Numbered from the stretch's first letter, positions 43,388 through 53,322 are shown. The stretch is DNA of 64,000 nt from Planctomycetota bacterium (GCA_016350165.1 CP066225.1:4278001-4342000), one strand, 5' to 3'. A program made the numbers and translations. Notes: a model not told the origin generated them from the sequence alone.

Positions 43388-44146
43388 CTATTCAATTTTT
43401 TGTGGTGCTCTAGTACGGCGTAAAAGTAAGCCACCTAAGGCGACTACACCGAGAACTGCAGCAGCAGGAGTCGGTACAGCGACGCCGTTACCATCCTGAC
43501 CATCAGATGCACTTGGTGCGCCAATCTGGAAACCAATGTCAGAACTTAAGAAGGACTGGAATGGTCGGCCGTTACCAAGAACGCCGAGTTCGCTGAATGA
43601 TTGTCCTTCTTCAGGAGACAAAACGGTTGCCTCGTACGCAATGGTACCCGTTGGATTGACGGGGTCGTCAGCAGTGTTGGATACATTTTCCAATGCACCG
43701 ATTTCAGTTGTACCAGAAGCGCTGACGGTGACAGCATAGTTACCGCCTTGCTCCAGGCCAACAGCCTGATCGAGTGCATAATACTGCCAACCCAAATCTG
43801 ATTGATTCTGAATGGATGCTTCAGCGAGTAGTTCGCCGCTTTGAGCATTCCAGAGTTGTACCACGTCACCGTCACTAGCATGAGCAGTTAAAGCTGCTAA
43901 TTCAGTGACGTAAACATCAGCGTCGTTAACAGTGAACTGCCAACCGATCGTGATGCCAGGAAGGGCGGCTGTTGATGACGAATATTCAAGCCCTTCAAAG
44001 TCGGCAATGTTGTAGTTTTGTGCCGATGCAGTGCTGCTGACACTAACCGCTTGAGTGGTTGTGTTTAAACTTAAAAAAAGCGTGAAGGCCGCAGCAAGTG
44101 CTGTTGGAAAAATATATTTATTAATGTCTCTTGTTGTTTGCTTCAT
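43388..44146 (-). CDS. Secreted PEP-CTERM-type protein, paralog 1
   Basis: This 252-residue protein has an N-terminal signal (about 12-35), a beta-rich middle, and a C-terminal sorting tail VPTPAAAVLGVVALGGLLLRRTR. This is a VPTP form of the PEP-CTERM signal: motif, hydrophobic helix, then Arg. The middle (TVNDADVYVTELAALTAHASDGDVVQLWNAQSGELLAEASIQNQSDLGWQYYAL) resembles DUF4082-like beta-sandwich domains, but this is only by eye. AGGAG lies 12 bases before the ATG. Its closest relative is the next gene on the same strand. It is likely cell-surface bound after exosortase processing. Confidence 0.75.
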   Translation of the reverse strand: MKQTTRDINKYIFPTALAAAFTLFLSLNTTTQAVSVSSTASAQNYNIADFEGLEYSSSTAALPGITIGWQFTVNDADVYVTELAALTAHASDGDVVQLWNAQSGELLAEASIQNQSDLGWQYYALDQAVGLEQGGNYAVTVSASGTTEIGALENVSNTADDPVNPTGTIAYEATVLSPEEGQSFSELGVLGNGRPFQSFLSSDIGFQIGAPSASDGQDGNGVAVPTPAAAVLGVVALGGLLLRRTRAPQKIE

Positions 44147-44724
44147 TATTGATGTGCTCCTGTTTCACATTCTGTGTTCACCCGTGTGAAGACTTGCTGG
44201 GGATCAATCAAGCTAATTGGTGCTTAGAGCATTGATTGCAGCAAATCACGGTAGAACTTCTACAAACCAATTTCTCCTATATAATTGTTGCGATCCAAAT
44301 GGATCAGCGATGCCCAGAAGGTCTGAAGTTCTGAGTCCAACAATAAGTCGTCTTTTTATGTGTTTCATAGATTTAGGGGTATATATGATTAGCAATTCAA
44401 CTAGTTTTAAAGGCATATTCATGTCATGTTTATCTTTTGATCATTTGCTCGTGATCAGCAATCACTGCTTTTAGATCAGTGCAATTTGAATAAGAGAATG
44501 TCATGTAATACTCAAAATTATATTTTGACATCGGTATTACTTAGCTTTGAAGAAATGCTTCAGAAGTATTGAACTATTTGTAATGACGCGAATTTACATA
44601 AATGCGTTTGAAATAGATATGGCTTGAAGAGAATCGTAATTCAGATATGTGCGAACAAAAAATAGCCCCGCCGACGCAGCGGGGCTGTGTGAGACTCAGC
44701 ATACACTAATACACTTCTGTTTTG
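44147..44724. other. Intergenic region between the two PEP-CTERM genes
   Basis: No credible gene is seen; an 85-codon plus-strand frame here has no protein features. The region must hold the promoter of paralog 1 (minus strand) near 44150-44250 and the terminator of paralog 2 at 44656-44686. The middle is AT-rich. Confidence 0.5.
44656..44686 (-). terminator. Terminator of the second PEP-CTERM gene (minus strand)
   Basis: AGCCCCGC and GCGGGGCT form a perfect eight-base-pair stem, followed on the minus strand by ATTTTTTG. Confidence 0.85.
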
Positions 44725-45495
44725 CTAGACTGACTTGCGATTACGTTTGCGACCATGTCGTAACGTCAATGCAGCCAATCCCATGACCCCCATGATTGCA
44801 CTACCCGGTGTTGGCACAGCGATACCTTCAGCAGTTGCTTCATCGGTAGTGATTTCATTGAAGCCTGCAGGTGCGCCGAGTTGATAACCAAAGTCGGCGA
44901 TGAAGAAATCTTGTGCGTTACCTAAACGCCCGAGATCGTTGTAGGTTGGATCATCATCGTATGCCCAGAGCAGTGTTTGATAATCAATCACGCCATCTGG
45001 ATTTCTTGGATCGGATGCGCTGTATGTAGGGTTATCGACTTTGCCCCATTGTGTGCCTGTGGATGCGCTGACGGTGACTGCATATGAGCCGCCTTCTTCA
45101 AGTTGCACGGTGTCAGCAAGATCATAGAACTGCCAACCAACTTCTCTTTGGCTTTCAGGGCTGACTTCAGCTAATAATGTGTTAGACGTTGTGTCCCAGA
45201 GTTGAATTACGTCTGTATTGGTAACAGTGCCTGTATTTGCACCGAGTTGTGTGACGTAAACATCCGGATCGTTGACGGTGAACTCCCAACCTGCGGTATA
45301 GCCGTATCTGTTGGCTACGTTAAGTGTTTCGTATGTCCAACCACTTTCATTTGCGATGTTATAGATTGTTTTGCCACCAGATTCCGGAGTGCTTGCGGCT
45401 TCTGCTCTTTGACCTTTGCCGACACCTAGAAGCATGACGGTTCCCCCCATGGCCGGAAGCATGACCCTACGTAGATGCTTGATTCGTTTCTTCAT
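44725..45495 (-). CDS. Secreted PEP-CTERM-type protein, paralog 2
   Basis: This protein of 256 residues has a basic N-terminus (MKKRIKHLRRVMLPAMGGTVMLLGVG), a middle domain clearly paralogous to the neighbour (shared GWEFTVNDPDVYVTQL, DVIQLWDTTSNTLLAE, YAVTVSAS), and a C-terminal tail VPTPGSAIMGVMGLAALTLRHGRKRNRK. The ATG at 45495 has GGAG six bases upstream. The frame can start at 45507 but the later start fits the ribosome site. Both paralogs share the leader GGAGCACATCA before their starts. Confidence 0.75.
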   Translation of the reverse strand: MKKRIKHLRRVMLPAMGGTVMLLGVGKGQRAEAASTPESGGKTIYNIANESGWTYETLNVANRYGYTAGWEFTVNDPDVYVTQLGANTGTVTNTDVIQLWDTTSNTLLAEVSPESQREVGWQFYDLADTVQLEEGGSYAVTVSASTGTQWGKVDNPTYSASDPRNPDGVIDYQTLLWAYDDDPTYNDLGRLGNAQDFFIADFGYQLGAPAGFNEITTDEATAEGIAVPTPGSAIMGVMGLAALTLRHGRKRNRKSV

Positions 45496-46073
45496 GATGT
45501 GCTCCAATTTGTTGCCAGAGCCTGCCAGACAAACTCGAGCGTGTGGAGCTGGTTATCTTGAGCAGGTCTGCCTGTTGTTTGGTTTTCAACAGCGTCCTTG
45601 CAAAAGACATCATTCCGTATCGTTATGTGAAATTTCTTTCGTCTTCTGATTTCACGTTACGTGTAACAAAACTGCGTTTCTTCATTTTTAGGGAATTCCA
45701 TGTGAGCATAAATTTGTGAGGTGTGAAACTCACTTCGCTATCTGACCATATATGGCCTCCTGCTATTAAAACGGGCATACCTTCGTACGACTCACTCGGT
45801 TTTCAGGTATTTTGCTACTTTGGTAGGGTATTGGTGTAGATACGGTTTGAAAGCGTCAGAGCGATGCTTTTTTGCTTTTTCCACGAAAAATTTCCACATG
45901 ATCAGCGTTTCGCATGCTGGTATTGGGTATCCATACCCCTTGATATGCCTTAGAGGTTGCTGAATTTCAACCACCGACGCACTTTGCATTACAATACTGC
46001 TCCTGATCGGCCTTCTGTTTGAGGCTGTTTGGCAATTTCTCACACAATGAACTGGCCCAAGGATCACCGCATC
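45496..46073. other. Divergent intergenic region between PEP-CTERM paralog 2 and argS
   Basis: No gene is seen. It must hold the minus-strand promoter of the PEP-CTERM gene and the plus-strand promoter of argS. A TTACGTGTAA palindrome is present near 45660. I find no RNA gene or terminator. Confidence 0.45.
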
Positions 46074-47828
46074 ATGGCAAATATTCAGAAACGCATTGAG
46101 TCTATCCTCTCATCCGCTGTGGTTGCAGCCTTTGGGCAAGAGCACGCCGATGCCGATCCACTCATCAACCCAACCAAAGATCCGAAGTTTGGCGATTACC
46201 AAGCCAACCTCGCGATGGGGCTTGCAAAGAAAGTTGGGCAAAAGCCGCGCGATATCGCTACGACAATTGTTGAGAATATCAATGAGCCAGAGTTCTTTGA
46301 GAAGATCGATATTGCTGGGCCAGGTTTTATTAACCTGACACTGACACAAAACACGATTAATGATTCAGCTGAAAATATTCTTGGTGACCTTGATCGTCTT
46401 GCGATTGCAAAGACTGAGGACAAGCAAACTGTTGTCGTTGATTTCTCTTCACCGAACGTTGCGAAAGAAATGCACGTTGGGCATATTCGCTCAACTGTTA
46501 TAGGTGATGCACTCGCACGCATCTTCGATTTCCTTGGCCACGATGTGATTAAGCAGAACCATGTCGGCGACTGGGGCACTCAATTCGGCATGCTCATTCA
46601 GTACATGGATGAAATGCCAGATGAAGATAAAGCTGCTCATGAATCAGGGCAGGGCGATACGCTCAACACGATCTATCAGAAATCTAAAAAGCGTTTTGAT
46701 GAAGACGCAGATTTTGCAACTCGCGCACGTGAACGTGTTGTTGCATTGCAGGCTGGTGATGAAGATACACTTGCAGTGTGGCAAAAACTCGTTAATGAAT
46801 CAGAAACATACTTTGATTCAGTTTATAAACGTCTTGGCGTTTCGCTGACACTTGAAAACATCAAGGGTGAATCGTTCTACAACCCAATGCTCGCGAAAGT
46901 GATTGAAGATTTGAAAACTGCTGATCTTCTTAAAGTATCACAAGGCGCAGACGTTGTGTATCCGGAAGGCTTCAAAGACCGTGATGGCAATCCAATGCCG
47001 ATGATCGTGCGTAAATCCGATGGTGGTTTCTTATACGCAACAACCGACCTAGCTGCAGCTCACTACCGAATCGAAGATTTGAAGTCAGATCGCATTGTTT
47101 ACGTGACAGATAGCCGTCAATCGCAGCACTTCGCGATGGTTTTCCAAACACTACGTGAAGCTGGTTGGGCACCGTTTAACGTTCGCTTAGACCACGTTCC
47201 ATTCGGCACGATCATGGGCAAAGATCGCAAACCGTTCAAGACCCGTTCAGGCGAAACGATCAAGCTCGTTGACCTTATCGATGAAGCAGAATCACGTGCA
47301 ATCAAGATTCTTGCAGATAAAAATCCAGATATGGATGAAGCTGTAGCGAAAGATGTTGCACATACCGTCGGCATCGGCTGCCTGAAATATGCTGACCTTT
47401 CAAACGACCGTATTAAAGATTACATCTTTGATTGGGATCGCATGCTCTCATTCGATGGTAATACTGCTGCGTACCTTCAGAACTCATACGTTCGCTGCAT
47501 GTCGATCTTCCGGCGTGGCGAAATTGATCCTGCATCACTAGCCGGTGCGAAGATCATGGCTGTTGAAGCTGCGGAACGTTTGATTGTTTTGAAACTATTG
47601 CAACTACCAAACGTATTGCAGTCTGTCGCTGATTCACTCGAACCACACCGCCTCTGCAACTACCTCTACGAACTCGCTTCACTATATCACTCTTTCTACG
47701 AGAAGTGCCCGGTTCTGAAATCAGAAGGCGAAACCAAGACATCACGTCTTGCACTTTGTTTGCTCACTGCAACGACGATTTCGCACGGACTTGCATTGCT
47801 CGGCATCGATACGCCTGAACAAATGTAA
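46074..47828 (+). CDS. argS: Arginyl-tRNA synthetase
   Basis: This class I synthetase charges tRNA-Arg. From the ATG at 46074 it is 584 residues. The N-terminal Add1 domain is followed by VVVDFSSPNVAKEMHVGHIRSTVIGDALARI with the HVGH (HIGH) motif, then GDWGTQFGMLI, GGFLYATTDLAA and the C-terminal DALR anticodon-binding domain (NSYVRCMSIFRR). As in most ArgRS a strict KMSKS is lacking; the loop here is GKDRKPFKTRSGETIKL. AAGGAT nine bases upstream supports 46074 over 46029. Confidence 0.95.
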   Translation: MANIQKRIESILSSAVVAAFGQEHADADPLINPTKDPKFGDYQANLAMGLAKKVGQKPRDIATTIVENINEPEFFEKIDIAGPGFINLTLTQNTINDSAENILGDLDRLAIAKTEDKQTVVVDFSSPNVAKEMHVGHIRSTVIGDALARIFDFLGHDVIKQNHVGDWGTQFGMLIQYMDEMPDEDKAAHESGQGDTLNTIYQKSKKRFDEDADFATRARERVVALQAGDEDTLAVWQKLVNESETYFDSVYKRLGVSLTLENIKGESFYNPMLAKVIEDLKTADLLKVSQGADVVYPEGFKDRDGNPMPMIVRKSDGGFLYATTDLAAAHYRIEDLKSDRIVYVTDSRQSQHFAMVFQTLREAGWAPFNVRLDHVPFGTIMGKDRKPFKTRSGETIKLVDLIDEAESRAIKILADKNPDMDEAVAKDVAHTVGIGCLKYADLSNDRIKDYIFDWDRMLSFDGNTAAYLQNSYVRCMSIFRRGEIDPASLAGAKIMAVEAAERLIVLKLLQLPNVLQSVADSLEPHRLCNYLYELASLYHSFYEKCPVLKSEGETKTSRLALCLLTATTISHGLALLGIDTPEQM

Positions 47829-47902
47829 TTCATATAGACTCACGCCCAGTCTATTCGTAAATTAGTCTGTGTTCGATATCAGTTTTTCTACCGGGAGTGT
47901 AT

Positions 47903-48994
47903 ATGGACACGAAACTCCTCAACATCGACGAAGCATTTGCATCGCTCGATCTGAATACAAAGACGTATCTTCCCTGGCGATTGCGTTGGGAAGAATCGTC
48001 TGCTGCGTATAACCCAGACAAGCTTGTGATCTTCTCTGAATCACAAACACGTGAGCGTGCAGCTTGGATGGGTTATACATCTGAATACATCGAACAGATT
48101 CTTTCGCATCGCGAAGCGTTTCTTAAAAATGATGCGATGGTTCAGTTGCTGTGGCATATTTATTACTGCATGACCGATCCAACCAATCCGATGCCTGCAG
48201 ATTATGGTACGTCTGTGAACCTGCCTGAATCGCAAGGCCACATGGGTGAACTGTTCTACATCTACCTTTACCTTTGCCTTGTTGAACTGCCAATCAGACT
48301 CGATCAGGCTCGCAATGTGCCAGAGAAAATCACGCGTGATACGTTGTATGACATCGTGCTTTGGACGCAGTTTAATTCAGAGGACAAAGAGCGGCTCGCA
48401 CTGACGCAAGGTGTCTGGCTCAATCATCACATCGGTGGTCGAATCCATACGATCGGGCGTTTGCAACATGAGCGTCGAATTTGTGACTACACGACGATTC
48501 TTGCACGTGATCCTGAAACCGGTTTATTGCACGGCTACACTGAAGATCAATACGACGATGTGCGTGGTGAAATCTTCCTGCAAAAAGGCGATCCCATTAT
48601 CTCAATTCATATTCCGCGAACTGGGCCGATGGATCATGAGGCGTGCACACAGTCTTTTGTCGAGTCGAAACGATTTTTGAAGAAACACTTCCCAGAGTTT
48701 CAGCCAAAAGCATGGTGTTGCTTCTCTTGGCTTACGAATAAACTCTGGTCAGAGTATCTGCCTGAATATTCAAACGTTCGCAAGTTTGTTGAGCGTTATC
48801 ATCACTTCCCATTGCCAGATCGCGAAGATACTGGATTGTGGTATTGGTTGTATAAACGGTGGAAGCCGTTTGAAAATCTGGACGATGCACCACAAGAAAG
48901 CTCGGTGCAAAAAGCGTTCATTAAACACCTGAAAGATGGTAAAAAATGGATGATCGCTGGCGGCTATGTTTTGCCAGAAGATATTCCAGATTAA
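47903..48994 (+). CDS. GNAT-like acyltransferase domain protein
   Basis: This 363-residue protein matches a two-domain family of predicted acyltransferases (N-terminal NAT_N-like and C-terminal GNAT_C-like parts). The C-terminal part has ISIHIPRTGPMDHEACTQSFVESKRFLKKHFPEFQPKAWCCFSWLTNKLWSEYL, a pattern I know from that family. The substrate is unknown. The ATG at 47903 has GGGAG in front and is preferred over the GTG at 47897. It follows argS by 74 bases and precedes the DUF1802 gene by 48, so the three may be co-transcribed. Confidence 0.7.
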   Translation: MDTKLLNIDEAFASLDLNTKTYLPWRLRWEESSAAYNPDKLVIFSESQTRERAAWMGYTSEYIEQILSHREAFLKNDAMVQLLWHIYYCMTDPTNPMPADYGTSVNLPESQGHMGELFYIYLYLCLVELPIRLDQARNVPEKITRDTLYDIVLWTQFNSEDKERLALTQGVWLNHHIGGRIHTIGRLQHERRICDYTTILARDPETGLLHGYTEDQYDDVRGEIFLQKGDPIISIHIPRTGPMDHEACTQSFVESKRFLKKHFPEFQPKAWCCFSWLTNKLWSEYLPEYSNVRKFVERYHHFPLPDREDTGLWYWLYKRWKPFENLDDAPQESSVQKAFIKHLKDGKKWMIAGGYVLPEDIPD

Positions 48995-49042
48995 TGTGTT
49001 TGACTATTCATTGATTAGAGTTTTGCATGTGGAGATGTTTCA

Positions 49043-49615
49043 ATGCTCGATTTAGCCCTTAAAGAATGGGCAGTGATTACCGATCTGCTTTTGTCAGGCG
49101 ATCAGGTAATCCTGTTACGTAAAGGCGGTATCCACGAGTACGAGGGGCCAGGCCGCTTTCGTTTGGAAAATGAACGATTCGCATTGTTCCCCGCTTGGGA
49201 GCACCAGCACCCGGAATGGATCAAGCCGGAGTTTCAGCATTTGGCGAATGAGTTTGAATCTGAGCCGAAATCGTTCCCGATCAAAGGCATAGGTACAGTG
49301 ACGCCCGGCCATATCTGGACTGTTCCTTCACGTGAAGCATTTGATTCGCTGGATGATTTGCATGCATGGCTACCGCCGCAGATCGATATGCGTTTTAACT
49401 ACAAACCCGATCGGCCGCTCTATCTTATGGCTGTACGTGCATATAAATTACCAGAACCAAAGATCATCACGATGAACGATCATTACTGGGGTTGCAAGTC
49501 ATGGGTTGATCTTGACGCTGATCATCAGATTGATGATACTAGCCTGATCCCTTCGATTGAGGATGGAAAATTCAGTCAAATCGTTGAGCGTATCAATGCA
49601 GCGATGACTAGTTGA
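49043..49615 (+). CDS. DUF1802 family protein
   Basis: This 190-residue cytoplasmic protein starts LDLALKEWAVITDLLLSGDQVILLRKGGIHEYEG and has FALFPAWEHQHPEWIKPEF, both characteristic of the DUF1802 family. The family is found in cyanobacteria, planctomycetes and others and has no known function. It is the last gene of the run argS, acyltransferase, DUF1802 and ends at a terminator. Confidence 0.85.
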   Translation: MLDLALKEWAVITDLLLSGDQVILLRKGGIHEYEGPGRFRLENERFALFPAWEHQHPEWIKPEFQHLANEFESEPKSFPIKGIGTVTPGHIWTVPSREAFDSLDDLHAWLPPQIDMRFNYKPDRPLYLMAVRAYKLPEPKIITMNDHYWGCKSWVDLDADHQIDDTSLIPSIEDGKFSQIVERINAAMTS

Positions 49616-49635
49616 TAGAGTAGAACATATAAATA

Positions 49636-49669
49636 AAAAGAGCACCGCGTTTTGCTGTGCTCTTTTTTT
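49636..49669. terminator. Bidirectional terminator
   Basis: AAAGAGCAC and GTGCTCTTT form the stem, with a T-run on the plus side and an A-rich run on the other. It serves DUF1802 and the convergent glycosyltransferase. Confidence 0.88.
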
Positions 49670-49684
49670 GTATCGTTTTAGATC

Positions 49685-51247
49685 TTATACGCCAGCCGCA
49701 GCCATGATGCGTTTACTTCGCCAAGCTTGAATGTGCCACCACAAACTTGTGAGCCCAACGTACCAGTAACCCGATGCGAAGAGAACAAGAAATGGGAAGC
49801 TGACAACTGTTCTGCCATGAATGGTTGACAGGCGAATACATTCAAGCAGGTACACGCCCATAGCGAGCTCTAATAGACAGATCGATAGCTTTTGTGTTGG
49901 AATGGCGATAACGCCAAAGCGTCGTTTACTTTTTACAACAACGTTACCATCTTCGCCGGGCACATTGTATTTAGGTGTTCTGATGAATGCGCTCTCGTGT
50001 CCTAATAATGCCTCTAATACAGCTACTGCATTGTTTGCCGCGATGCCGATACCGATAGCCATGAGTATGGGGATGAGCATGATCGTTTCGATGAGACTGC
50101 GTTTTTGCACCTGTTGGCTGATGACGTAGAAGACGCCGCCAGAGATTGTGCCGAGTACGAAGAACATCATGCCGATGACGATCGCAACGACACGGCTATC
50201 ACCCAACGCATTGAGATTCACGTAAATTGCAGGGTAAAAGAGCAGTGCGAGCAAGGTCACATATAAATAAACCATTGGACTGGTGAGATGGAAAAATGCT
50301 TCCAGTTTCACGCGCCAATTGATGTTTGATTTAAGTATCCGTGGCAGCAACTTCTTGGCAGTTTGAATTGAACCTTTCGTCCAGCGATGTTGCTGACTCT
50401 TAAATGCATTGATTTCAGGCGGCAGTTCGGCGGGGCAATTCATCCAAGGCAGGAATAGAAAATCCCAGCCCGCCAACTGCGTGCGGTACGAAAGATCCAC
50501 ATCTTCAGTCAGCGTATCATGCTGCCAACCACCACCCTCTGCAATTGCAGTTTTACGCCAAATGCCAGCGGTTCCGTTGAAATTGATCCATGCGCCTGAT
50601 CGATTTCTGGCTGTGTGTTCAATCACAAAGTGACCATCCAAAAAGATCGCTTGTCCTTTGGTAAGTAGTGAATCATCACGATTAATGTGGCCCCATTTGC
50701 ACTGTACCATGCCTAATCGTTGATTAGTAAAGTAGTGAACCGTCTTTTTAAGAAAGTCACGTGGTGGCACAAAATCTGCATCAAAAATTGCGACCAGTTC
50801 GCCCTTGGCAGTTTCCATCCCCGCATCTAGTGCGCCAGCTTTATATCCAACGCGATCAACACGGTGTCGGTATTCAATGTCGATGCCCTTGTTTTTCCAG
50901 TATTCGCATCGTTTTTCAGCAATGTCTTTGGAGATGTCTGTCGAATCATCCAAGACCTGTATTTGTAGTCTATCTTTCGGATAGTTGATTTCGCATGCTG
51001 CATCGATCACGCGCTCAGCCACAGCCAGTTCATTGAACATCGGTAGCTGCACCGTGACCATCGGCAAGTCTTTATATCGCTTCGATGGGCGTTTGGAATT
51101 TCTCAGATGTTTGCGGAATAGGAAGACCAGCCAATAACGATGCAACCCATACATCGATATCATTGCGATCAAGCCGATATAGCCGATCGTCAGTAACCAG
51201 CCTCCCCAGTACGCCGCCATCCCTGTTTCTTGACCTAGCAGCATCAT
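49685..51247 (-). CDS. Membrane-bound processive GT2 glycosyltransferase (cellulose synthase-like)
   Basis: From the ATG at 51247 this is a 520-residue inner-membrane enzyme. One or two helices at the N-terminus precede a family 2 catalytic domain with LDDSTD (first Asp pair), FDADF (DxD), TED (catalytic base) and QQHRW (product binding); together these mark processive beta-glycan synthases. Several membrane helices follow (about 310-500). The arrangement resembles bacterial and plant CslA-like glucan/mannan synthases. No PilZ domain or BcsB partner is nearby, so the product cannot be named. A GTG at 51253 is an alternative start. Confidence 0.88.
   Translation of the reverse strand: MMLLGQETGMAAYWGGWLLTIGYIGLIAMISMYGLHRYWLVFLFRKHLRNSKRPSKRYKDLPMVTVQLPMFNELAVAERVIDAACEINYPKDRLQIQVLDDSTDISKDIAEKRCEYWKNKGIDIEYRHRVDRVGYKAGALDAGMETAKGELVAIFDADFVPPRDFLKKTVHYFTNQRLGMVQCKWGHINRDDSLLTKGQAIFLDGHFVIEHTARNRSGAWINFNGTAGIWRKTAIAEGGGWQHDTLTEDVDLSYRTQLAGWDFLFLPWMNCPAELPPEINAFKSQQHRWTKGSIQTAKKLLPRILKSNINWRVKLEAFFHLTSPMVYLYVTLLALLFYPAIYVNLNALGDSRVVAIVIGMMFFVLGTISGGVFYVISQQVQKRSLIETIMLIPILMAIGIGIAANNAVAVLEALLGHESAFIRTPKYNVPGEDGNVVVKSKRRFGVIAIPTQKLSICLLELAMGVYLLECIRLSTIHGRTVVSFPFLVLFASGYWYVGLTSLWWHIQAWRSKRIMAAAGV
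50713..50727. repeat. CTAATC-GTT-GATTAG palindrome inside the glycosyltransferase gene
   Basis: This perfect 15-base palindrome lies inside the coding region, on the antisense side of the residues around TNQRL. It is identical to the copy at 56362-56376. Confidence 0.75.
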
Positions 51248-52056
51248 CAACACGCACCCAATCGTCTAATTGATCCCATGAAAGCTCGTTCCCTCAAGTC
51301 CGTTACATTGCTTGATGTAAACAGTGAACACGTAAGCAAAGACACCGACATCTCTGTACGACGCTTATCAATGAATATGAATCGATGAACCAAACACAAC
51401 GCCCGCTGCCAACGCATAGCAGCTAACACAGGCTTTGAATCTTGCTGCAATACACCGCATGACCTGATGCTGAAACATACGACTCGTTTCACTTTCACCA
51501 TTTAGCCATGATCGCAGCTCACTCATGCCCCCGAAATGCTTCATCTAAAGATAGAGAAGCTTTGCATATTTTCGGCGACCTTACAGGTTTCCCGCAATAG
51601 GGGTTTCGCCTCGACTTAGATCAAACCCATTTATCGCATTGATTATTGCACTCACCGAAAATCAACTCACTCGTTTATTTGATCTTCTGTTCTAGGCGCG
51701 ACCTCATGCCTCGGCAACCACCGACTGAATCATCTTTTGTCTTATTGTCCATGTTCAGTGATCAGTGTTCATGGATTTGAGACGCAAACATCTGAAAAAA
51801 ATATCACCTCTATATCTTTTTGCCCGTCCGATAAACAATCTCGGACCTACCACTGGAGAAACCACCCCTCAATGTCCCGATAAAAGACATGCACAATCAA
51901 GTAGATTGCATGTTTTATCGCACGAACTCGCAAAGACATGAGCGAATGATGAAACTTTGCCCCTGAAAATGGGCTGAATGGAAGCAATAACCCATTTCAG
52001 GCACCGCAATTTGCACGAAACTGACCTCAGCCACCGTGTGCTGGAAGGAGCCGAGT
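51248..52056. other. Long divergent intergenic region between GT2 and TolB-like genes
   Basis: No gene is seen in 800 bases. It contains a long imperfect hairpin at 51878-51920 and an AT-rich part around 51790-51830. A hairpin GGCGA...TCGCC is possible at about 51580-51617. Promoters for both flanking genes should lie here. Confidence 0.5.
51878..51920. other. Long bulged hairpin upstream of the TolB-like gene
   Basis: CGATAAAA pairs with TTTTATCG (8 bp), then CATGCA with TGCATG (6 bp), then ATC with GAT (3 bp), around the loop AAGTA. Two 2-base bulges (GA and CA) lie on the same side. It is not followed by a T-run, so it is not a typical terminator. Confidence 0.6.
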
Positions 52057-53322
52057 ATGAAACGACGCACAACCATAGCCGCTTTTCTTGCTGCAACGAC
52101 CGCGCTTATCGCTGGTTGCTCGCAGTCCTATAACGGTACTTTGGGACTCAGTGATTCATTAACCTCACCGAAATCTGTGCGTGACTACCAGAGCATGAAG
52201 AAAGAGCAGGCCTCTCGCCTCAACTCTGGCCGTATAACTCAGAAACGCGCTGGCCGTGTTGATTTCGGCGATTCAACCATCGCTCCGACTGATCGTGGCA
52301 TCATCTACAACACCAGTAGTGCTGGCCTCGACACACTCGGCATGTTCGGTAACACATCGCCTCAAGATGTTTACTCACCTGTCAGCCCGATGGATGCAGG
52401 CGGCAACGCTTCCAAGATCACCAACACCGAAGAAGGCGGCGACTTTGATCCTGAAATCAACCGCTCAGGTCTCTGGATGGTCTATTCTTCCACAAAGCAC
52501 CGTCAAACTGCTGATATCTACAAAAAACAAGTCGGCTCATCTGCCATCATTCAGCTCACCAATGACCCAGCTGAAGATCGCATGCCGACCTTCTCTCCTG
52601 ATGGCAAGCTCATTGCTTTCAGCTCAAATCGCGGTGGCAACTGGGATATCTACCTCATGGATTCATCAGGTGGACCAGCTCGCCAACTCACCAATACCAG
52701 TGATCGTGATGAAATTCATCCATCCTTCTCACCCGATGGCTCGCAAATGGTCTACTGCACCTATGGCGGCCCTTCTGGTCAGATGGAAATGGTCATCATT
52801 GATGTCGAAAATCCAGCCGTCAAACGCTTCATCGGTTACGGCACCCTCCCTGTCTGGTCACCAAACTCCAATCGCATTGCTTACCAACGTGCTCGTGAAC
52901 GTGGCACCCGCTGGTACAGCATCTGGAGCGTCGATATTCTCGAAAATGGCAATGTTTCGTCACCCATGGAGTTGATATCTGCAGCAAATGCTGCGGCCAT
53001 CACCCCAAATTGGTCTCCTGACGGTAAATACATTGTTTTTTGCACAGTTATCGACCCAGAGTCCGATGATATTCAGAGAATGACCAAGACAGATGTCTGG
53101 GTCATGAGTGCTGACGGTTCCGGCAAAGCCCGCGTGACTTCAGGCCCATACGCATATCAGCAGCCAACATGGTCCGCAGATGGTTCAATCCTCTTCGTAT
53201 CTGACAGAGCTGGTGAAAATGCGAAAAACATCTGGTCACTTCGTCCAGATCGGGCCCTGAGACTTGCTTCACCAGGCAACAACAATTTGCAGGCACCTTC
53301 AGTGATGGTTCCTACAAACTAA
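52057..53322 (+). CDS. TolB-like beta-propeller lipoprotein
   Basis: From the ATG at 52057 (GGAAGGAG upstream) this is a 421-residue lipoprotein; the signal ends ATTALIAGC with Cys21 lipidated. The C-terminal part has at least four PD40/WD-like blades, such as MPTFSPDGKLIAFSSNRGGNWDIYLMD, IHPSFSPDGSQMVYCT, ITPNWSPDGKYIVFCT and QPTWSADGSILFVSDRAG, as in TolB. TolB itself is periplasmic and not usually lipidated, and no tol-pal genes are adjacent, so it is a TolB-like propeller and not proven TolB. It likely works with the lipoprotein encoded next. Confidence 0.8.
   Translation: MKRRTTIAAFLAATTALIAGCSQSYNGTLGLSDSLTSPKSVRDYQSMKKEQASRLNSGRITQKRAGRVDFGDSTIAPTDRGIIYNTSSAGLDTLGMFGNTSPQDVYSPVSPMDAGGNASKITNTEEGGDFDPEINRSGLWMVYSSTKHRQTADIYKKQVGSSAIIQLTNDPAEDRMPTFSPDGKLIAFSSNRGGNWDIYLMDSSGGPARQLTNTSDRDEIHPSFSPDGSQMVYCTYGGPSGQMEMVIIDVENPAVKRFIGYGTLPVWSPNSNRIAYQRARERGTRWYSIWSVDILENGNVSSPMELISAANAAAITPNWSPDGKYIVFCTVIDPESDDIQRMTKTDVWVMSADGSGKARVTSGPYAYQQPTWSADGSILFVSDRAGENAKNIWSLRPDRALRLASPGNNNLQAPSVMVPTN

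Noticed and set aside
44217-44474. 85-codon frame between the PEP-CTERM genes
   Set aside because: It overlaps the expected minus-strand promoter region, has an implausible amino-acid composition and no ribosome site.
51570-51620. Riboswitch-like GGCGA...TCGCC stretch before the TolB-like gene
   Set aside because: It lacks the conserved cores of c-di-GMP, cobalamin or SAM riboswitches and is more than 400 bases from either flanking start.
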